NCBI GenBank assembly: GCA_037957365.1
Contig: JARHVA010003167.1
Location: 345,001 to 409,000 of the forward strand
DNA: 64,000 bases
DNA from: Torreya grandis
Taxonomy: Eukaryota > Streptophyta > Pinopsida > Cupressales > Taxaceae
Reading direction: 5' to 3'
Below, one piece after another: positions 48,183 through 60,253 of this stretch (the stretch's first letter is position 1; each line of letters begins with the position of its first letter). The notes under the pieces are model-generated. The model was not told where the DNA came from, made no database searches, and was given only the letters and a program-made list of their open reading frames with translations. Position numbers and translations under genes: made by a program.

Positions 48183-48960
48183 TTGAAAATATGTGCAAAT
48201 GTTATGTTTGATGAGTTCTCAGATGGTTTAGCATTGAAGAGAGATATTCAACATCATATTGATTTGATTTCAAGATCAACTCTACTCAATCAAGCAGCTT
48301 ATTGGATGAGTTCAATAGAATATACAAAAGTAAAAAGAAAGATTATTGAATTATTAAAAAAGAAGATGATTAGGGAGAGTATGAGTCTATGTGCAACACC
48401 ATTATTGCTAAACCCCAAAAAAGATAGAGGATGGAGAATGTGTGGATAGTAGAGTCATTAATAAAATTACAATCAAGTATAATTTTTTTAATACCTTGTT
48501 TAGATGATATGATGGATGTGATTTCAAGAGAAAAATATTTTAGCAAGATTGATATAAGAAATGGTTATTATTAGACTCGACATCATGAAGGAGATGAGTG
48601 GAAAATTGCATTTAAGACTAGGGATGACTTATATGAGTGGATGGTGATGTCCTTCAGATTATTTAATGCACCTAACACATTTATAAGGATGATAGTGAAT
48701 ATAGTGCTATGAGAATATATTGGTAAGTTTGTGGTTATTTATTTTGATGATATTTTGATATTCAATAAGACTAAAGAATACTTAAAACATTTAAGAATGG
48801 TACTAGGTTTGTTAGGGAAGAAGTTGTATGCAAGTTTGAAGAAGTGTAGGTTTATGTAGATCAGTTTGGTATTTTTGATATTTATATTTTTGATAGAAGG
48901 TGTAAGAATTGATGAAGAAAAGATAAAGACAATTGTTGAGTGATCTATTATAAAACACAT
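48183..48960 (+). pseudogene. reverse transcriptase relic of gypsy C
   Basis: The open run 48183-48449 carries the RT start (DEFSDGLALKRDIQHHIDLI, then LLKKKMIRESMSLCATPLLL). After stops the palm continues with PCLDDMMDVISREKYF, and the active-site box VVIYFDDILIF (about 48728-48762) keeps both aspartates, unlike A and B. The surrounding stops still make it inactive. Confidence 0.8.
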
Positions 48961-49039
48961 TACAATGGTAAAGAGTTTCTATGGTTCAACAAATTTTATC
49001 AAAAAAATTAATAAAAATTGTAGTAGTATTATGACACCA

Positions 49040-50960
49040 ATAATCGATTGCATGAGAGGGAAAGAATTTACATGGACTAGAGTAGTGCTAGAAAACTTTA
49101 AATTTTTGAAGAAGATTACAGAATGACCAATTTTAGCATTACAATATTTTAACAAAGAGTTTAAGTTTTATTGTAATGCTTCATTTATGAAAATTGATGT
49201 TATGCTGAGTCAAGAAGGAAAGTCAATAGCGTATTTCCATGAAAAATTAAGTGAAGTAAGAACAAATTATTCTACTTATGATGTTGAACTTTATGCAATT
49301 ATATAAGCATTAAGACGTCGGAGGTATTACCTAGTGCCTAAAGAGTTTATTTTATTTACAGATCATGACGTTTTAAAGTATGTAAATACATAAAAAAAAG
49401 TTGAATAATAGACATGAAAAGTGGGTTTCTTTCTTGTACGGGTATATTTTTGTGTTAAAACATAAATCAGGGAAATAAAGTTGAGTAGCTGATGCGTTGA
49501 GTATGAGAGTAGAATTATTGACTACTATGGTGAGTAAAGTAGTTGGATTTGAAGCTATCAAAGAATTATATGATATTGATCCATATTTTGGCATTATAGC
49601 TGAGTAGTGTAAGAATCTATTAATAAGATAGACATATACTATTCATGGTGAGTATCTTATACAAGAAGGTTATCTCTTCAAAGGGAAATAATTATGCATT
49701 CTAGTTGGGTCTTTATGAGATAATATAATAAGAGAATTACATAGTGGAGGTTTGGCTAGAAATTTTGCTAAGACGAAGACAATAACTTTGATGGAATAAA
49801 AGTATTTTTGGTTGAAGATGAAAAGATATGTGACAGGATATGTTTCTAGGTGTAGGATATGTCAGGGGGTTAAAAGACATGAATAAAATACTGGACTATA
49901 CATGCCATTATCGATTCTAAGAGGAACATAAATAGATTTGAGTATGGAATTTGTATTGAGTTTACCAAGCACATAGAGGTAATGATTCAATTTTTGTTGT
50001 TATAGACATATTTTTAAAAATGGTTCATTTCATTGCATGTAAGAAAACCAATCATGCCACTTGATTTTCATAATAATTTTTTAAAGATATTGTGAAATTT
50101 CATAGTGTTCTAAAAACTATTACTTCAGATAGGGACCAATAATTTAAGTCATTTCTGAAGGACTTTGTGGAAGAAGATGAGTACTATGCTACAATTTAGT
50201 AGTGCATATCACTCAAAAACAGATGGACAGATAGAGGTTGTGAATCGAAGCTAAAAAAATATAATGAGATGCATAGCGGGAGAAAAGTCCAAGCAATGAA
50301 ACTTGGCTTTACGACAAGCGGAGTTTACATATAATAGTTCAGTAAATATATCAATAGAAAAATCACCATTTCAAATAGTTTATGGGAGAAATATTATGGG
50401 TATTTTAGATTTGGTACGTTTACCAGTTGAAGATCGAGTTAGTGATGATGGAGAAGTATTTGTAGAGCATATTCAACAGTTGCAAGGAGTAAGAAGAAAG
50501 TTGCAGGAACATAACGAGAAATATAAAGCATTAGATGACATCAAGAGAAGACCTAAGGTATTTATAGAATGAGAGGTGGTAATGGTTTACTTGAGGAAAT
50601 AAAGATTTCCAAAGAACACGTACAACAAGTTGAAGTACAAAAAAAATTATCCATGCAAAATTTTGAATAAAATCAATGACAATGCTTATGAGGTGAGGTT
50701 ACCACAAAATTTTGATATATCTCAAAAATTTAATATTTTATATTTATATGAAGTCTATGGAGAATATGGTGAAGGTGACAAAGATGAAGATCTAAATTGG
50801 TACTAGCAGATTCCAAAGAAAAAGGAAAAGATAGTGCAGGTTTTGGATATGAAGATAATGAGCACAAGACAAGGTAATTAGAATAAGTATTTGGTCCAAT
50901 GGGAAGGATTACAGTAAAAAGACAACTCTTGGATTATATAATGGTAGCTAAATAAGATTG
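49040..50960 (+). pseudogene. RNase H and integrase relics of gypsy C
   Basis: RNase H blocks lie at about 49160-49500 (LSQEGKSIAYFHEKLSEV, TDHDVLKYVNT, LKHKSG). The integrase zinc finger and core are broken (49740-50290). Then an open run of 89 codons (50303-50572) begins at MALRQAEFTYNSSVN and continues with SPFQIVYGRNIMGILDLV. A tail with KYLVQWEGLQ (about 50890-50915) precedes the LTR. Confidence 0.8.
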
Positions 50961-51031
50961 AAAAATTAAAATGGCAACAATATAATCAGGGCAACTTGCA
51001 GGCATTGTGTTATTTTTGACCATAGGAGAAT

Positions 51032-51590
51032 GATGTAGAAAAATTAGCCAAACTTCCATAGGCCATGACTTTTGACCCATAGCTCTATTTGAGCTCTTCC
51101 ACATGCAAAAATGGTTGTCTCAAAAAGTTTGATTCTTCCATAAACCTCTCTATTTGTTTAGAGGCATTTTTTATTTTTTTCAGAGACTAAACGAGATCAT
51201 CTGAGAGTCCAAAATTATAATTTAGTATTTTTTTTGAGATTTTTGAATTTTAAAAAGAATATATATATTTTTTGGACCAAATGTGAACTTCAGTAGAAAT
51301 TCATTCGATAGACTAATTTTAACATTTAGGATATTTCAAAAAAATTAAGAACTGCACACACTTGCATGCAAAATTTACTATAAATAGCCGCTGTCGATTT
51401 TTTTTTTTTTTTAAGATTTTAATTATTTTTTGAATTTTGCATGTCAACTCTAATTTTGAGTTGAGGCTTATTTAAACATGGTTTAAGTTGTAATTAATAG
51501 AAGACAATCAATACAAATCAATTCTGAGTATCGTTTCAAATCTTGACCTATTGGTAATTTTATTCTCTTGATAGTGTTCGGTTCCATTAT
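51032..51590 (+). repeat. 3' LTR of gypsy C
   Basis: 559 bp, starting GATGTAGAAAAATTAGCC after AGGAGAAT and ending TTCCATTAT. It is the fullest LTR of the family in the window and so the best reference for aligning the split 5' LTR. Confidence 0.85.
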
Positions 51591-54308
51591 AATTTCAACT
51601 ATTCCAATAAAAGGATTTAGCTATCAATTGATTTGTATGAAGTCTAACTCTGGACTACTTTCAAAAACTTTAAAATTGAAAAAAGCTTCATAACATTTAA
51701 TTCTGTTTTATGTTGATACATTTTCACGTTCAAAATATATAAATTAATATTTATTAATATCCTTCGAGTTCTAATCTTGATTACCTTAAAAAGTAATAAT
51801 TAAAAATCCAAATTACACCAATTAATCGTCAACATATTAATGTACCTGACAAATTTAATCATAAAAAAATTTCATAAAAACTGTTCATAGATTGACAACT
51901 CTCTTGAATCAAAACTGTTTCAAGTTCTAGTCTTAACTACTCGAACTTATTATAATAACACTAACAACTAAACCTCTAAATTATACTAATTAATCATCAA
52001 TAATAAAGTACCCAGCGGGATTAGTCATCAAGATTTTTGAAAAAGACTGTTCATAGCTTTGCACCTATCTACAATCAGCTCTCTTTTACAGGCCCCATAA
52101 GAAAAGCCAAAACAGGGAGGACACATCTGAAACAGGTTTCTTTCAAGCCTGTGTGGTCGTAAATGATTCGGTCATGTTGTCGCAAGACTGTCTGCCTCTG
52201 CGAAGTTACTTTTGAAAGTTCGATGTAAATGTGTTTTATAATTTTGGTCGTATCTTTTGATTGGTGGATTAAATATATCATTTTCAGATCTCTATTATTC
52301 ACCTTAATGGGTGATTTTGATGTCGAATGATTTCTATCCGCGAGAAACATTAAATTATATGAAACATTCATGCATGGAATCACCAAAGTGTCATGGAAAT
52401 AAGATATCAGTCGTGAATAATGTCTGCAGCAGAATTACAGAAAGTAATGAGGATATGATGGAGGAGGGAAACATCGTTTTGTTGAAAACGGTGGTTAATG
52501 CAGTAATGTTTTTTCAGTAGGAAGACACCATCTTGTCAGTACTTAAATCAGAATGGGATGTATTTTTTTAATTTTAATTTTTATAAATTATATGATTATT
52601 TGTAGAGAGTTAAAAGGGAATATGTTACTTTATTTTTTAATCCACATAAAATTTAATTTCATAATTTTTAGTATATTTATGTATCATATTATTTATTATT
52701 TTTATAATATTTTTTTTTGAATTGTAATTGTAATAGTTATTTTTTATTTTTTAATTCTAAAAATATTTGTTATTATTTTATTCAAACAGTTTATACATTC
52801 AATTAAATAATAAGAATCTTATCATAATATTAAATTTATAATTTTTTGTCTAACTCTTCTCCTTTAATTTAATATTTAAAACTAACCAAAAAAATAAAAT
52901 AAAATCATTGTGTTGTTTTATTCATTTTTTAATTGTTTTTTTTCAAATGAAATAGAATCACACTCTTCAAGATAACATTAAATTAATTTTATGGATTTAG
53001 AAAGTGTTAGGTAACTTAATTTAATTTAAAATAAAATAAAAAATAATTATTAATCTTATTTTTAATTAAAAAAGTATAATTTAACATACAAGTTAAAGTT
53101 AATTTTTGTATTTAATACATTTTCAATGAAAAAAATATAACATAATGTGAAAAAATAAAATAAAATCCATCAATTAATTAAATGTCAAGGCAAAAGAATA
53201 TTAACCTATAAATATAATTAAAAGTAGATGGTGGAAATAAAGATCATCTATCCTGTCACCCCAGCGATCATTAATGGACAGGTTGTCATTTAGGTTATCA
53301 ACCCACTTGTCATTAACATTATTTTTGTTTACATCATTTTATGATCCCTGTTTAGATGAGAAATTGCTTAAGGCCAACAGAGGGAATTTACTTAATTATT
53401 ATTGAGCCATCTATTCCCTAGTGCTGGGGAAGGCAAACCCACTACCACCGTCATTACAAGAGCTGTGATCAAATGAAGTTGTGCATGTGGTGAAAAACTT
53501 TGGCCCCTATTCCATAAATGGTACCTACCAAAAGTTTCAAAGTCATGAATATTATGAAAAGGTGAACCTTAACAAATATATACATTAATATCACTTGAAC
53601 TTTATGTATATTAAAAAAATAACAGTCAACAGATAAATAATTAAAAATAATCTTATTCCAATTTTATTTGGGGATTTGATTTTATTTATATCAAAAATAA
53701 GTTATAATTAAAAATAATCTTATTCCAGTTTTACTCCGGAATTTGATTTTATTTAAATCAAGGATACATTATAATGGCTAATTTAGCACTTTGTAGATAA
53801 AAATGAACTTTGTAAAGAAATAAGAGATTCCATTAACAACCTTCAAATTGAAAATTTAATAATATTTTTTTTTTTGAGTTTATAGCTGCTATAATTTTAT
53901 ATGTGCATTCAACTTATTTTGATTATTCTTGCCCTTTAGAACTGGTTGTGTAAGGACAACTATTATAATTTTATATGTAATGTCTCTTTTAAATGTTCTT
54001 GTCCTTTTAAACTGATTGTATTTTACTGTAAAACTTTTTTTCAATCTTTAATAAAAAGGAAAAAAAACAACGTCATTTAATTTGGGTCACTAAAATAGAA
54101 GAAAAAAATGAGCAACTTTGGCTCCACTTTAATGTCATGATGGTCCCTCATGCAGTTGTTTTCATAGAATAATTTCAATAACCAAATCACAGATCAATGA
54201 GGTATGACATCTAGATTTAATGCATACAAACAGGAAAAAAAACGCAATTGATAAAAAAGAAATAAAAGGAAAATTGTGTTGGCCAACAATGATTTACATA
54301 GTCCTTTT
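51591..54308 (+). repeat. duplicon D2, middle part
   Basis: It continues the D1 match from about 8726 to 12719, minus the second 870-bp unit and two of the three 212-bp units of D1. Landmarks are CTTTTACAGGCCCCATAAG (52085), ATGATGGAGGAGGGAAACAT (52455), AAAAACTTTGGCCCCTATTC (53495) and ATGATGGTCCCTC (54137). I see no gene in it. It ends at CTTTT, the entry site of copia Y. Confidence 0.85.
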
Positions 54309-54988
54309 TATTGGAAAATGCTACGGCTCTAATGGCTATTATAGGTAAAATACCAAAAATGTATGCAGGCCCAGGGGGGCAGTAGAGAATAAAAACAAAA
54401 GAAGCTGAAATAGGGGAGAGAGAGAATGAACGAATGAAAACACAAATATATATCTATTAAATATAAAATTCTCCTTATACAAATACAACTACTATTATTT
54501 AAAAAATAACTAAAAAAACACCCTTAAAAGGGACTTTTATTAACTGTTGTTGCACACTCTCTCTTCCTACGGACTGTGTTCAATTCCCTTCACTCTCTTT
54601 TCATAGATTGTTCCTGTGTTCTGCTCCTCTTACTCTGTTGCTGCTCTATTTCTCCATGTTCTTTTCCTACAGACTCCACATAACCACTTCACAGATTGCT
54701 GCTATGTTTGAAATATTTCCTCTGTTCTATTTTTGCTCTGCTCTCCTACAGGCTGCTGCTCTGTTGTCTCTCTTGTTGCTGCGTTGAATGCAAATGTTCT
54801 ATGATACATTTTCTTTTCCTTTTGTCTTTTTATGACATACTCACCTACTCCACAGATTTCGCCCCCAAACAAGTCAAAACAGGTTCCAAAATTCGAATTT
54901 GAAAAACTACATTTAATTCTTATCACTGTCAATATCTGAAGCAAGCAGGAGAGTTAGGTAGGAAGTTAGAAATAATAATATTTTAACA
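54309..54988 (-). repeat. 3' LTR of copia Y
   Basis: 680 bp. On the minus strand it starts TGTTAAAATATTATTATT and ends CCAATA (CCAACA in the other LTR). It contains a C/T-rich stretch of repeated CTGCTCT and CTGTTC words. Confidence 0.9.
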
Positions 54989-55083
54989 CCCTCCCTTATT
55001 TTTAACCTTCATACCATGGTCAGCTAGACTATTCTTAGTTTTCAAAACCTTCTTATAACTTCTCTTTAGCTTCCAAAATGCTT

Positions 55084-55605
55084 CTACATCCTTTTATGCA
55101 TATTTGAAGCTTCCTTTCTAAAGTCTGTAGCTCTATTGATATATTTCATAGCTAGATTGTTGAAATATATAACTACCCTACCAAAATCCATAGCTGGGCT
55201 TGAATTCGTAGCTTGACTGATGAAATCTATATTTAGATTGTAATCTGTAGCTTGATTGAAGAAATCCATAGCTAGACTATCAAAACTTGTAGCTACCTTA
55301 ATGTAATATGTAACTTTGCTATAAAAGTCTAAAGCTATGTTGTTTGAGTTCACAGCTCTGCTATAAGACTCCACAACTACCATAACACTATGTAGGCCTA
55401 ATGTTTGTATATTTATGACCCATAATTTTTCTCCTAGATGCATCAAAGTGTCTCTAGACAATGTCTTAGTGAAAATCTCTAGGAGATATTGAATAGACTT
55501 GTAAAGGTTAAGCTTTATGACACGATTTTCAACCAACTCATGAATAAAGTGATACCTAATTTCAATATGCTTGCTTCTACCATGAAACATGAGGTTTTTT
55601 TCCAA
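55084..55605 (-). pseudogene. copia RNase H end with in-frame tandem-repeat tail (Y)
   Basis: An open run of 173 codons. The first third is the RNase H end (KHIEIRYHFIHELVENRVIK, then LLEIFTKTLSRD and LGEKLWVI). Living copia proteins usually stop soon after. Here the frame continues for about 100 codons through about 12 repeats of 7 residues (around xMDFxNxAT, nucleotide period 21 or 18, 55125-55385), then stops about 95 bp ahead of the purine tract. All repeat lengths are multiples of three. Whether the tail was ever translated is unknown. Confidence 0.75.
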
Positions 55606-55899
55606 TGCTATAGATGATATATTGTCACAATAGACTGTAGAAGCTCCTTGTTACTCCTCATGCAAATCAGAAAGTATCTTCCTCAACCATATACCCTGAC
55701 ATGCTACTGTATTGGCTTCTATGTACTTCGTTTTAGCTGTAGAAAGTGACACTAGGGTTATTTTTTTGAATCTCAAGATATGGATCCTAAACTAAGATGA
55801 AATACATACCTTGAAGTGCTCTTTTAGTCATGAAGGCTACCTACCCAATCACTATCTGTGTAACCAACAAGTTAAAACTTATATGCTGCTATATATAAA

Positions 55900-57210
55900 A
55901 CTCCATAATCTCTTGTTCCATTCACATACCTCAATATCCTCTTGCCCACTTGTTAATGTGTCTCCATTGACGTCTCCATGAATCTTGATATGAGGTTGAC
56001 TGTATACATGATGTTTGGCCTTATTGCAATGAATTACATTAAGATTTCCGCAAGGCTCTTATAGAGTGTGGGGTCTACATTGTTGTTGTAATATTCTTTG
56101 AACAACTTCAAGTTTGTTTCGGCTAGAGTAAACACATGCTTGTTGTCTAATGTCTTGAACCTCTCCAAAATCTCATTTGCATACTTATTTTAGCATATGA
56201 ATATGATTTCATCCATTTACTTGATTTCTATCTCTATAAAGTACTTTATGAAGCCCAAATCAATCATTTCAAACTCATTTTTCATTGCTATTTTGAATTC
56301 TTCAATTGACTAATTTTCATTACCAGTAAATATTAGATAATCCACATACAATAAAACACTCAAAATACCTTCCTTGAATATTTTAATGTATAGTATGGGC
56401 TCACTTGTACTTTTAATAAAATCATTTCTCTCAACAAGTATGAGTCTATATGGCTATACCATACTCTTGGAGCTTGCTTGGGCTCATATAATGCCTTTTT
56501 CATCCTATACACTTTGTTTCCATGCTTGAGAATCTCATATCCAAGTGGCTATCTAACATAGACTTCTTTTTTTAGCACTCTATTCAAGAATGCCAACTTC
56601 ACATGCATTTGATGCACCATCCACTTGTGTTGGGTTACAATGGCTATACTTGCCCTTACCATTTTTAGCCTTGCTACGGGTGCAAACATTTCATTGTAAT
56701 CATGTTGGAGAATTTTATTGTATCCCTTCACCATTAGCCTTGCCTTATGCCTTTCTATCTTTCTTTTGGGAGTAGTTTTTTCTTGTACACCCACTTAACT
56801 CCCATGACTTATTTTCCTTTTGGTAGGTCAACTAACTCCCAAATTTGATTTCTCTTCGTGGCATGCATTTCTTCATCCATAGGCACACACCACTTGTTGT
56901 CCTTGATTACTTCTTCAAAGTAGATTGGATCAAATGATTAAAAGAGTGCATAATTCATTATTTCATCTTCATTTTGCTCATACCTTGACTACTCATAAAC
57001 TTATTTGAAGCTTCTTGTCCTTACTTGGTGTTGACTTGAGTTGGAGGAGGAGGATGCTGACTTATGAACAACTCCTTGGACTCCTTGATGGTTTTTGCCA
57101 TTAGATGAATCAACCCTTTGTAAATTAGGGGCCCAAGTTGGTACATTAGTGTTTTTACCACCTGCTATTTTGGATTCAATGAAGATCTCACTTGCCCTTG
57201 TTTTCACATG
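55900..57210 (-). pseudogene. copia reverse transcriptase of Y
   Basis: The open run 56549-56794 has KARLMVKGYNKILQHDYNEM, then FAPVARLKMVRASIAI and HQMHVKLAFLN, the opening of copia RT. Further on, the active-site box near 56310-56365 reads LLYVDYLIFTGN, so the second aspartate of YVDD is lost. The hinge between integrase and RT (57001-57207) is serine-rich. Stops occur after each block. Confidence 0.8.
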
Positions 57211-57279
57211 TTCTTCTCCTTGTTTCTCATCCCAAGCTTCATGCTCAATGAATTGAACATCTCAGCTGATTATGAACTC

Positions 57280-58200
57280 TTTGGTGATGGGATTGTACAA
57301 CTATCAAGCCCTTGATTGGTTACTATACCCTGTGAAAATATATTTCTTGCCTTTTTCATCCCACTTGCTCCTTGTTTGCTTGGGCATGTTTGCATATGCT
57401 ACACAACTAGAAACTCTAAGGTGTTCTACACTTGGCTTCCAATATCTCTATGCTTATTGAGGGATCACATCCCTTACACTCATTGTTTGACAAATTTTAA
57501 ACAAGTACAAAACTATTGCTATAGCCTAAACCCAAAAATCATTAGGCAAACCTTTTCCTTTTAGCATGCTCCTTACCATCTCTTAGATGGTCTTATTTTT
57601 CCTCTCAGCCACACCAATTTTCTATGGTGTATACCTAGATGTAAATTATTTATTTATGACATATTCCATGGAAACATTTATGAATTCATTGGAGATACAC
57701 TCTCCCCTTCTATCCATTCTCAAAATATTGATGTAATTTCTAATTTTCTTCTCCACCATGGCCTTGAAATGCTTGAAGGTCTCGAATGCTTCAGATTTTT
57801 CATTAATAAGTACACCCATATCTTATGACTATAGTCATTTATGAATGTCACTAAATAGACATTCTTGGATAGTTATGGGGTCTTCATTGAACCACACAAA
57901 TTTGAATGGATTAGTTCTAAAAGATTTCTAGCTCTCCATACCTTACCCATGAGAAATGCAATCCTATGTTGTTTCCTCAATATACATACTTCACACCTTG
58001 TTTGGATATTCTATAAAGGGAATCCCCTTCACCATGTGCTTCTTATGAAGAATATTCAACCTTACAAAGCTCAAATGCTTGTACCTAGGATGCCAAAGAT
58101 TAGGCTCATCTACTATCATAGTTTTGAATGCCACTGTGAGGTCATTTTGTATTCTCAATGGAAACATCTGATTACATGTCATCTTGACTATTGCAATCTA
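57280..58200 (-). pseudogene. copia pre-integrase and integrase of Y
   Basis: The pre-integrase piece (57991-58182) reads DEPNLWHPRYKHLSFVRLNI. The integrase core follows with YTP.KIGVAERKNKTI (about 57600-57640), where a glutamine codon has become a stop. A plus-strand open frame of 166 codons over the same bases is antisense and not a gene. Confidence 0.75.
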
Positions 58201-58439
58201 TCTATTTTAGCCACTCTTATCAAAGATGATGTATTGTCCAATCTCAAATATAACCTTGTACCCATTTTACACAAGCTGCCCAATGCTGATAAGGTTGTGT
58301 TTCAACTTGGGTATATAGTAAACATCATGAATATGCCTTTTGTCACCTTAATTGGTATGGATTGAAATGTTACCCTTGCCCATGAGAGGAACCTTATCAC
58401 TGTTTCCCATCTTCACCTCTAATTTTATTATTTCATCTA

Positions 58440-59514
58440 TGTGGCTTAACATCTCTTTGTTCCCACTCATATGGTTGCTACAACCTCTATCCAAGTACCA
58501 TGTTTCCTTGCCACTTTGCTCAACATTGTTACATGTTATAAAAAACTTCCCCCTTTCTCATTCCTATTAGTTTTAGTCTCTTATGTATGTAATAAATTAT
58601 AAGTATTCCTATTAATGTTATACTCTTTCTTTCTAAACTCATTATCATGGTTTCTATACTTCTTGTAATAATAGCATTAGATGCTAGATTTATCATACCT
58701 TTATGTAGATCCTCCTCTAAAAGTTTTGTTGCTCCTTCATCTTCCTCTTTAATGTGACTCTTGATGGCTATGTCTTCAACCTTATTTACTACTGCAAGTT
58801 CTTCATCTTCTTTTATTATCTGATCCTCTCTCCCTTCCTTTCACATTCACATTGGTCTTCAATTGTTGCTCATGGGAGGAGGTGACTAACCTATTCACCC
58901 TTGGTTGATGGGTTTGCAAGGAACCCATTAGCTCATCCACCATCATTTGCCTCAAATCCTTTGAATCTTCTATGGCAATCACTATAGGATCAAATTTAAT
59001 TGGAAGGCTCCTCAACACCTTCTCAACTATCCTATGATCTTCAAGGTTATCACCACATATTTTTATTTGATTGACTATGTTCATTGTTCTTGTGAAGAAG
59101 TTATTGATAGACTCATTCTCATTCATCTGTAGGGTCTCAAAATCCCTCCTTAAGAGCTACAACTTGATAAGCTTCACCTTATCACTCCCTTGATATGGAT
59201 TCTATAAAATATCCCATGCTTATTTAGAATGAATAACTATTATTATCTTAGGAAAAATTACATCAACCAATGTCATTTATATATAGCTGAGTACTTTAGC
59301 ATCTTTCCTTCTATTCTCCTTCAACACATTATTTTGTGATTGACTCAAAGCATTGAAGGCTGCCGTGTCTGCAACTTCATTGTACCCAGCTTCAACTAAC
59401 TCCTACAGCTCTTTGAGAGTTGAATAATGTTTTTATTTTGATGCTCCATGCATCATAGTTTTTCTCATCAAACATAAGGGGTTGCTGCCATGAGCCTGAA
59501 CTACCTACTGCCAT
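58440..59514 (-). pseudogene. copia gag and protease of Y
   Basis: Gag starts at the ATG 59514 with MAVGSSGSWQQPLMFDEKNY. The open run 58803-59126 carries NFFTRTMNIVNQIKICGDNL, then VEKVLRSLPIKFDPIVIAIE and MVDELMGSLQ, the UBN2-type gag core. The protease near 58448-58515 reads WYLDRGCSNHMSG, where the active triad D-S-G has become D-R-G. Frameshifts separate the parts. Confidence 0.8.
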
Positions 59515-59569
59515 GTTTGAATGAACTCATATCCTAGATGTACTTCATCAACCTAGCTCTAATACTAGT

Positions 59570-60248
59570 TGTTGGAAAATGCTATAGCTTAAATGGCTAT
59601 TGTAAGAAAAATATAAAAAATGTATGCAAGCCCAGGTGTGTAACAGATAATAAAAACAAAAGAAGTTAAAGTAGGGGAGAGAGATAATGAAGGAATAAAC
59701 ACAAAAATCTATATCTATTAACTCTAAAATATTCCTTATACAAATACAATTAATGTTGTTTAAAAAAATAACTCAAAAAAATACCCTTAAAAGGGACTTT
59801 CCTTAACTATGCTACTAAATCTCTCTTGCTATGGACTATGTTCAATTCCCTTCTCTCTCTTCTCACAAACTACTAATATGTTATACTCCTCTTACTTTGA
59901 TTTTGTTATATTTTTCCATGTTCTTTTCCTATAGGCTACACATAACCACTTCATAGACTACCACTATATTTAGAATATTTCCCTTGTATTCCTGCTCTGC
60001 TCTCCTATAGGTTTTTACTCTGTTCTTTCTCTTGTTTCTTTGTTTATTGTAAAATTTATACAATCTATTCTCTTTTCTTTTTTGTATTTTTATGATATAC
60101 TCACCTAATCCATATATTTACCCTCCAAACCAATCAAAATAGGGTTTAAAATTCAAATATGAAAAACTACATTTAATTCTTATCGTTTGCAATATCTAGA
60201 GCAAGTAGGGGATTTAAGTAGGAGGTTGGAAATAATAATATTTTAACA
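59570..60248 (-). repeat. 5' LTR of copia Y
   Basis: 679 bp, matching 54309-54988 end to end with many substitutions, which points to an old insertion. Its outer end is TGTTAAAATATTATTATT on the minus strand. Confidence 0.9.
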
Positions 60249-60253
60249 CTTTT

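Larger units (their letters stand above)
40240..51590 (+). mobile_element. Ty3/gypsy element C, split by element B
   Basis: A plus-strand gypsy element in D2. Its 5' LTR lies in two halves, 40240-40571 and 46210-46429, with element B between them. Internal relics run 46430-51020, and the 3' LTR is 51032-51590. The target duplication is AATCT (40235-40239) against AATTT (51591-51595), one mismatch. The empty site in D1 reads AATCT. The primer site TAGTATGAGAGCTAGG starts at 46431. It is the same family as A and B. Confidence 0.85.
54309..60248 (-). mobile_element. Ty1/copia element Y
   Basis: A structurally complete minus-strand copia element of 5940 bp. The LTRs are 54309-54988 (3') and 59570-60248 (5'), with target duplication CTTTT at 54304-54308 and 60249-60253. 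The primer site reads CTAGTATTAGAGCTAGG (minus strand, about 59567 downward). The purine tract is AATAAGGGAGGG, adjoining the 3' LTR. The gene order is gag, protease, pre-integrase, integrase, RT, RNase H, then a repeat-rich tail. Stops are present in most domains. D1 has the empty site at 12715-12719. Confidence 0.92.

Noticed and set aside
57865..58365. 166-codon plus-strand open frame
   Set aside because: Antisense to the copia Y integrase and protease region, with no domain of its own. The minus strand explains these bases.
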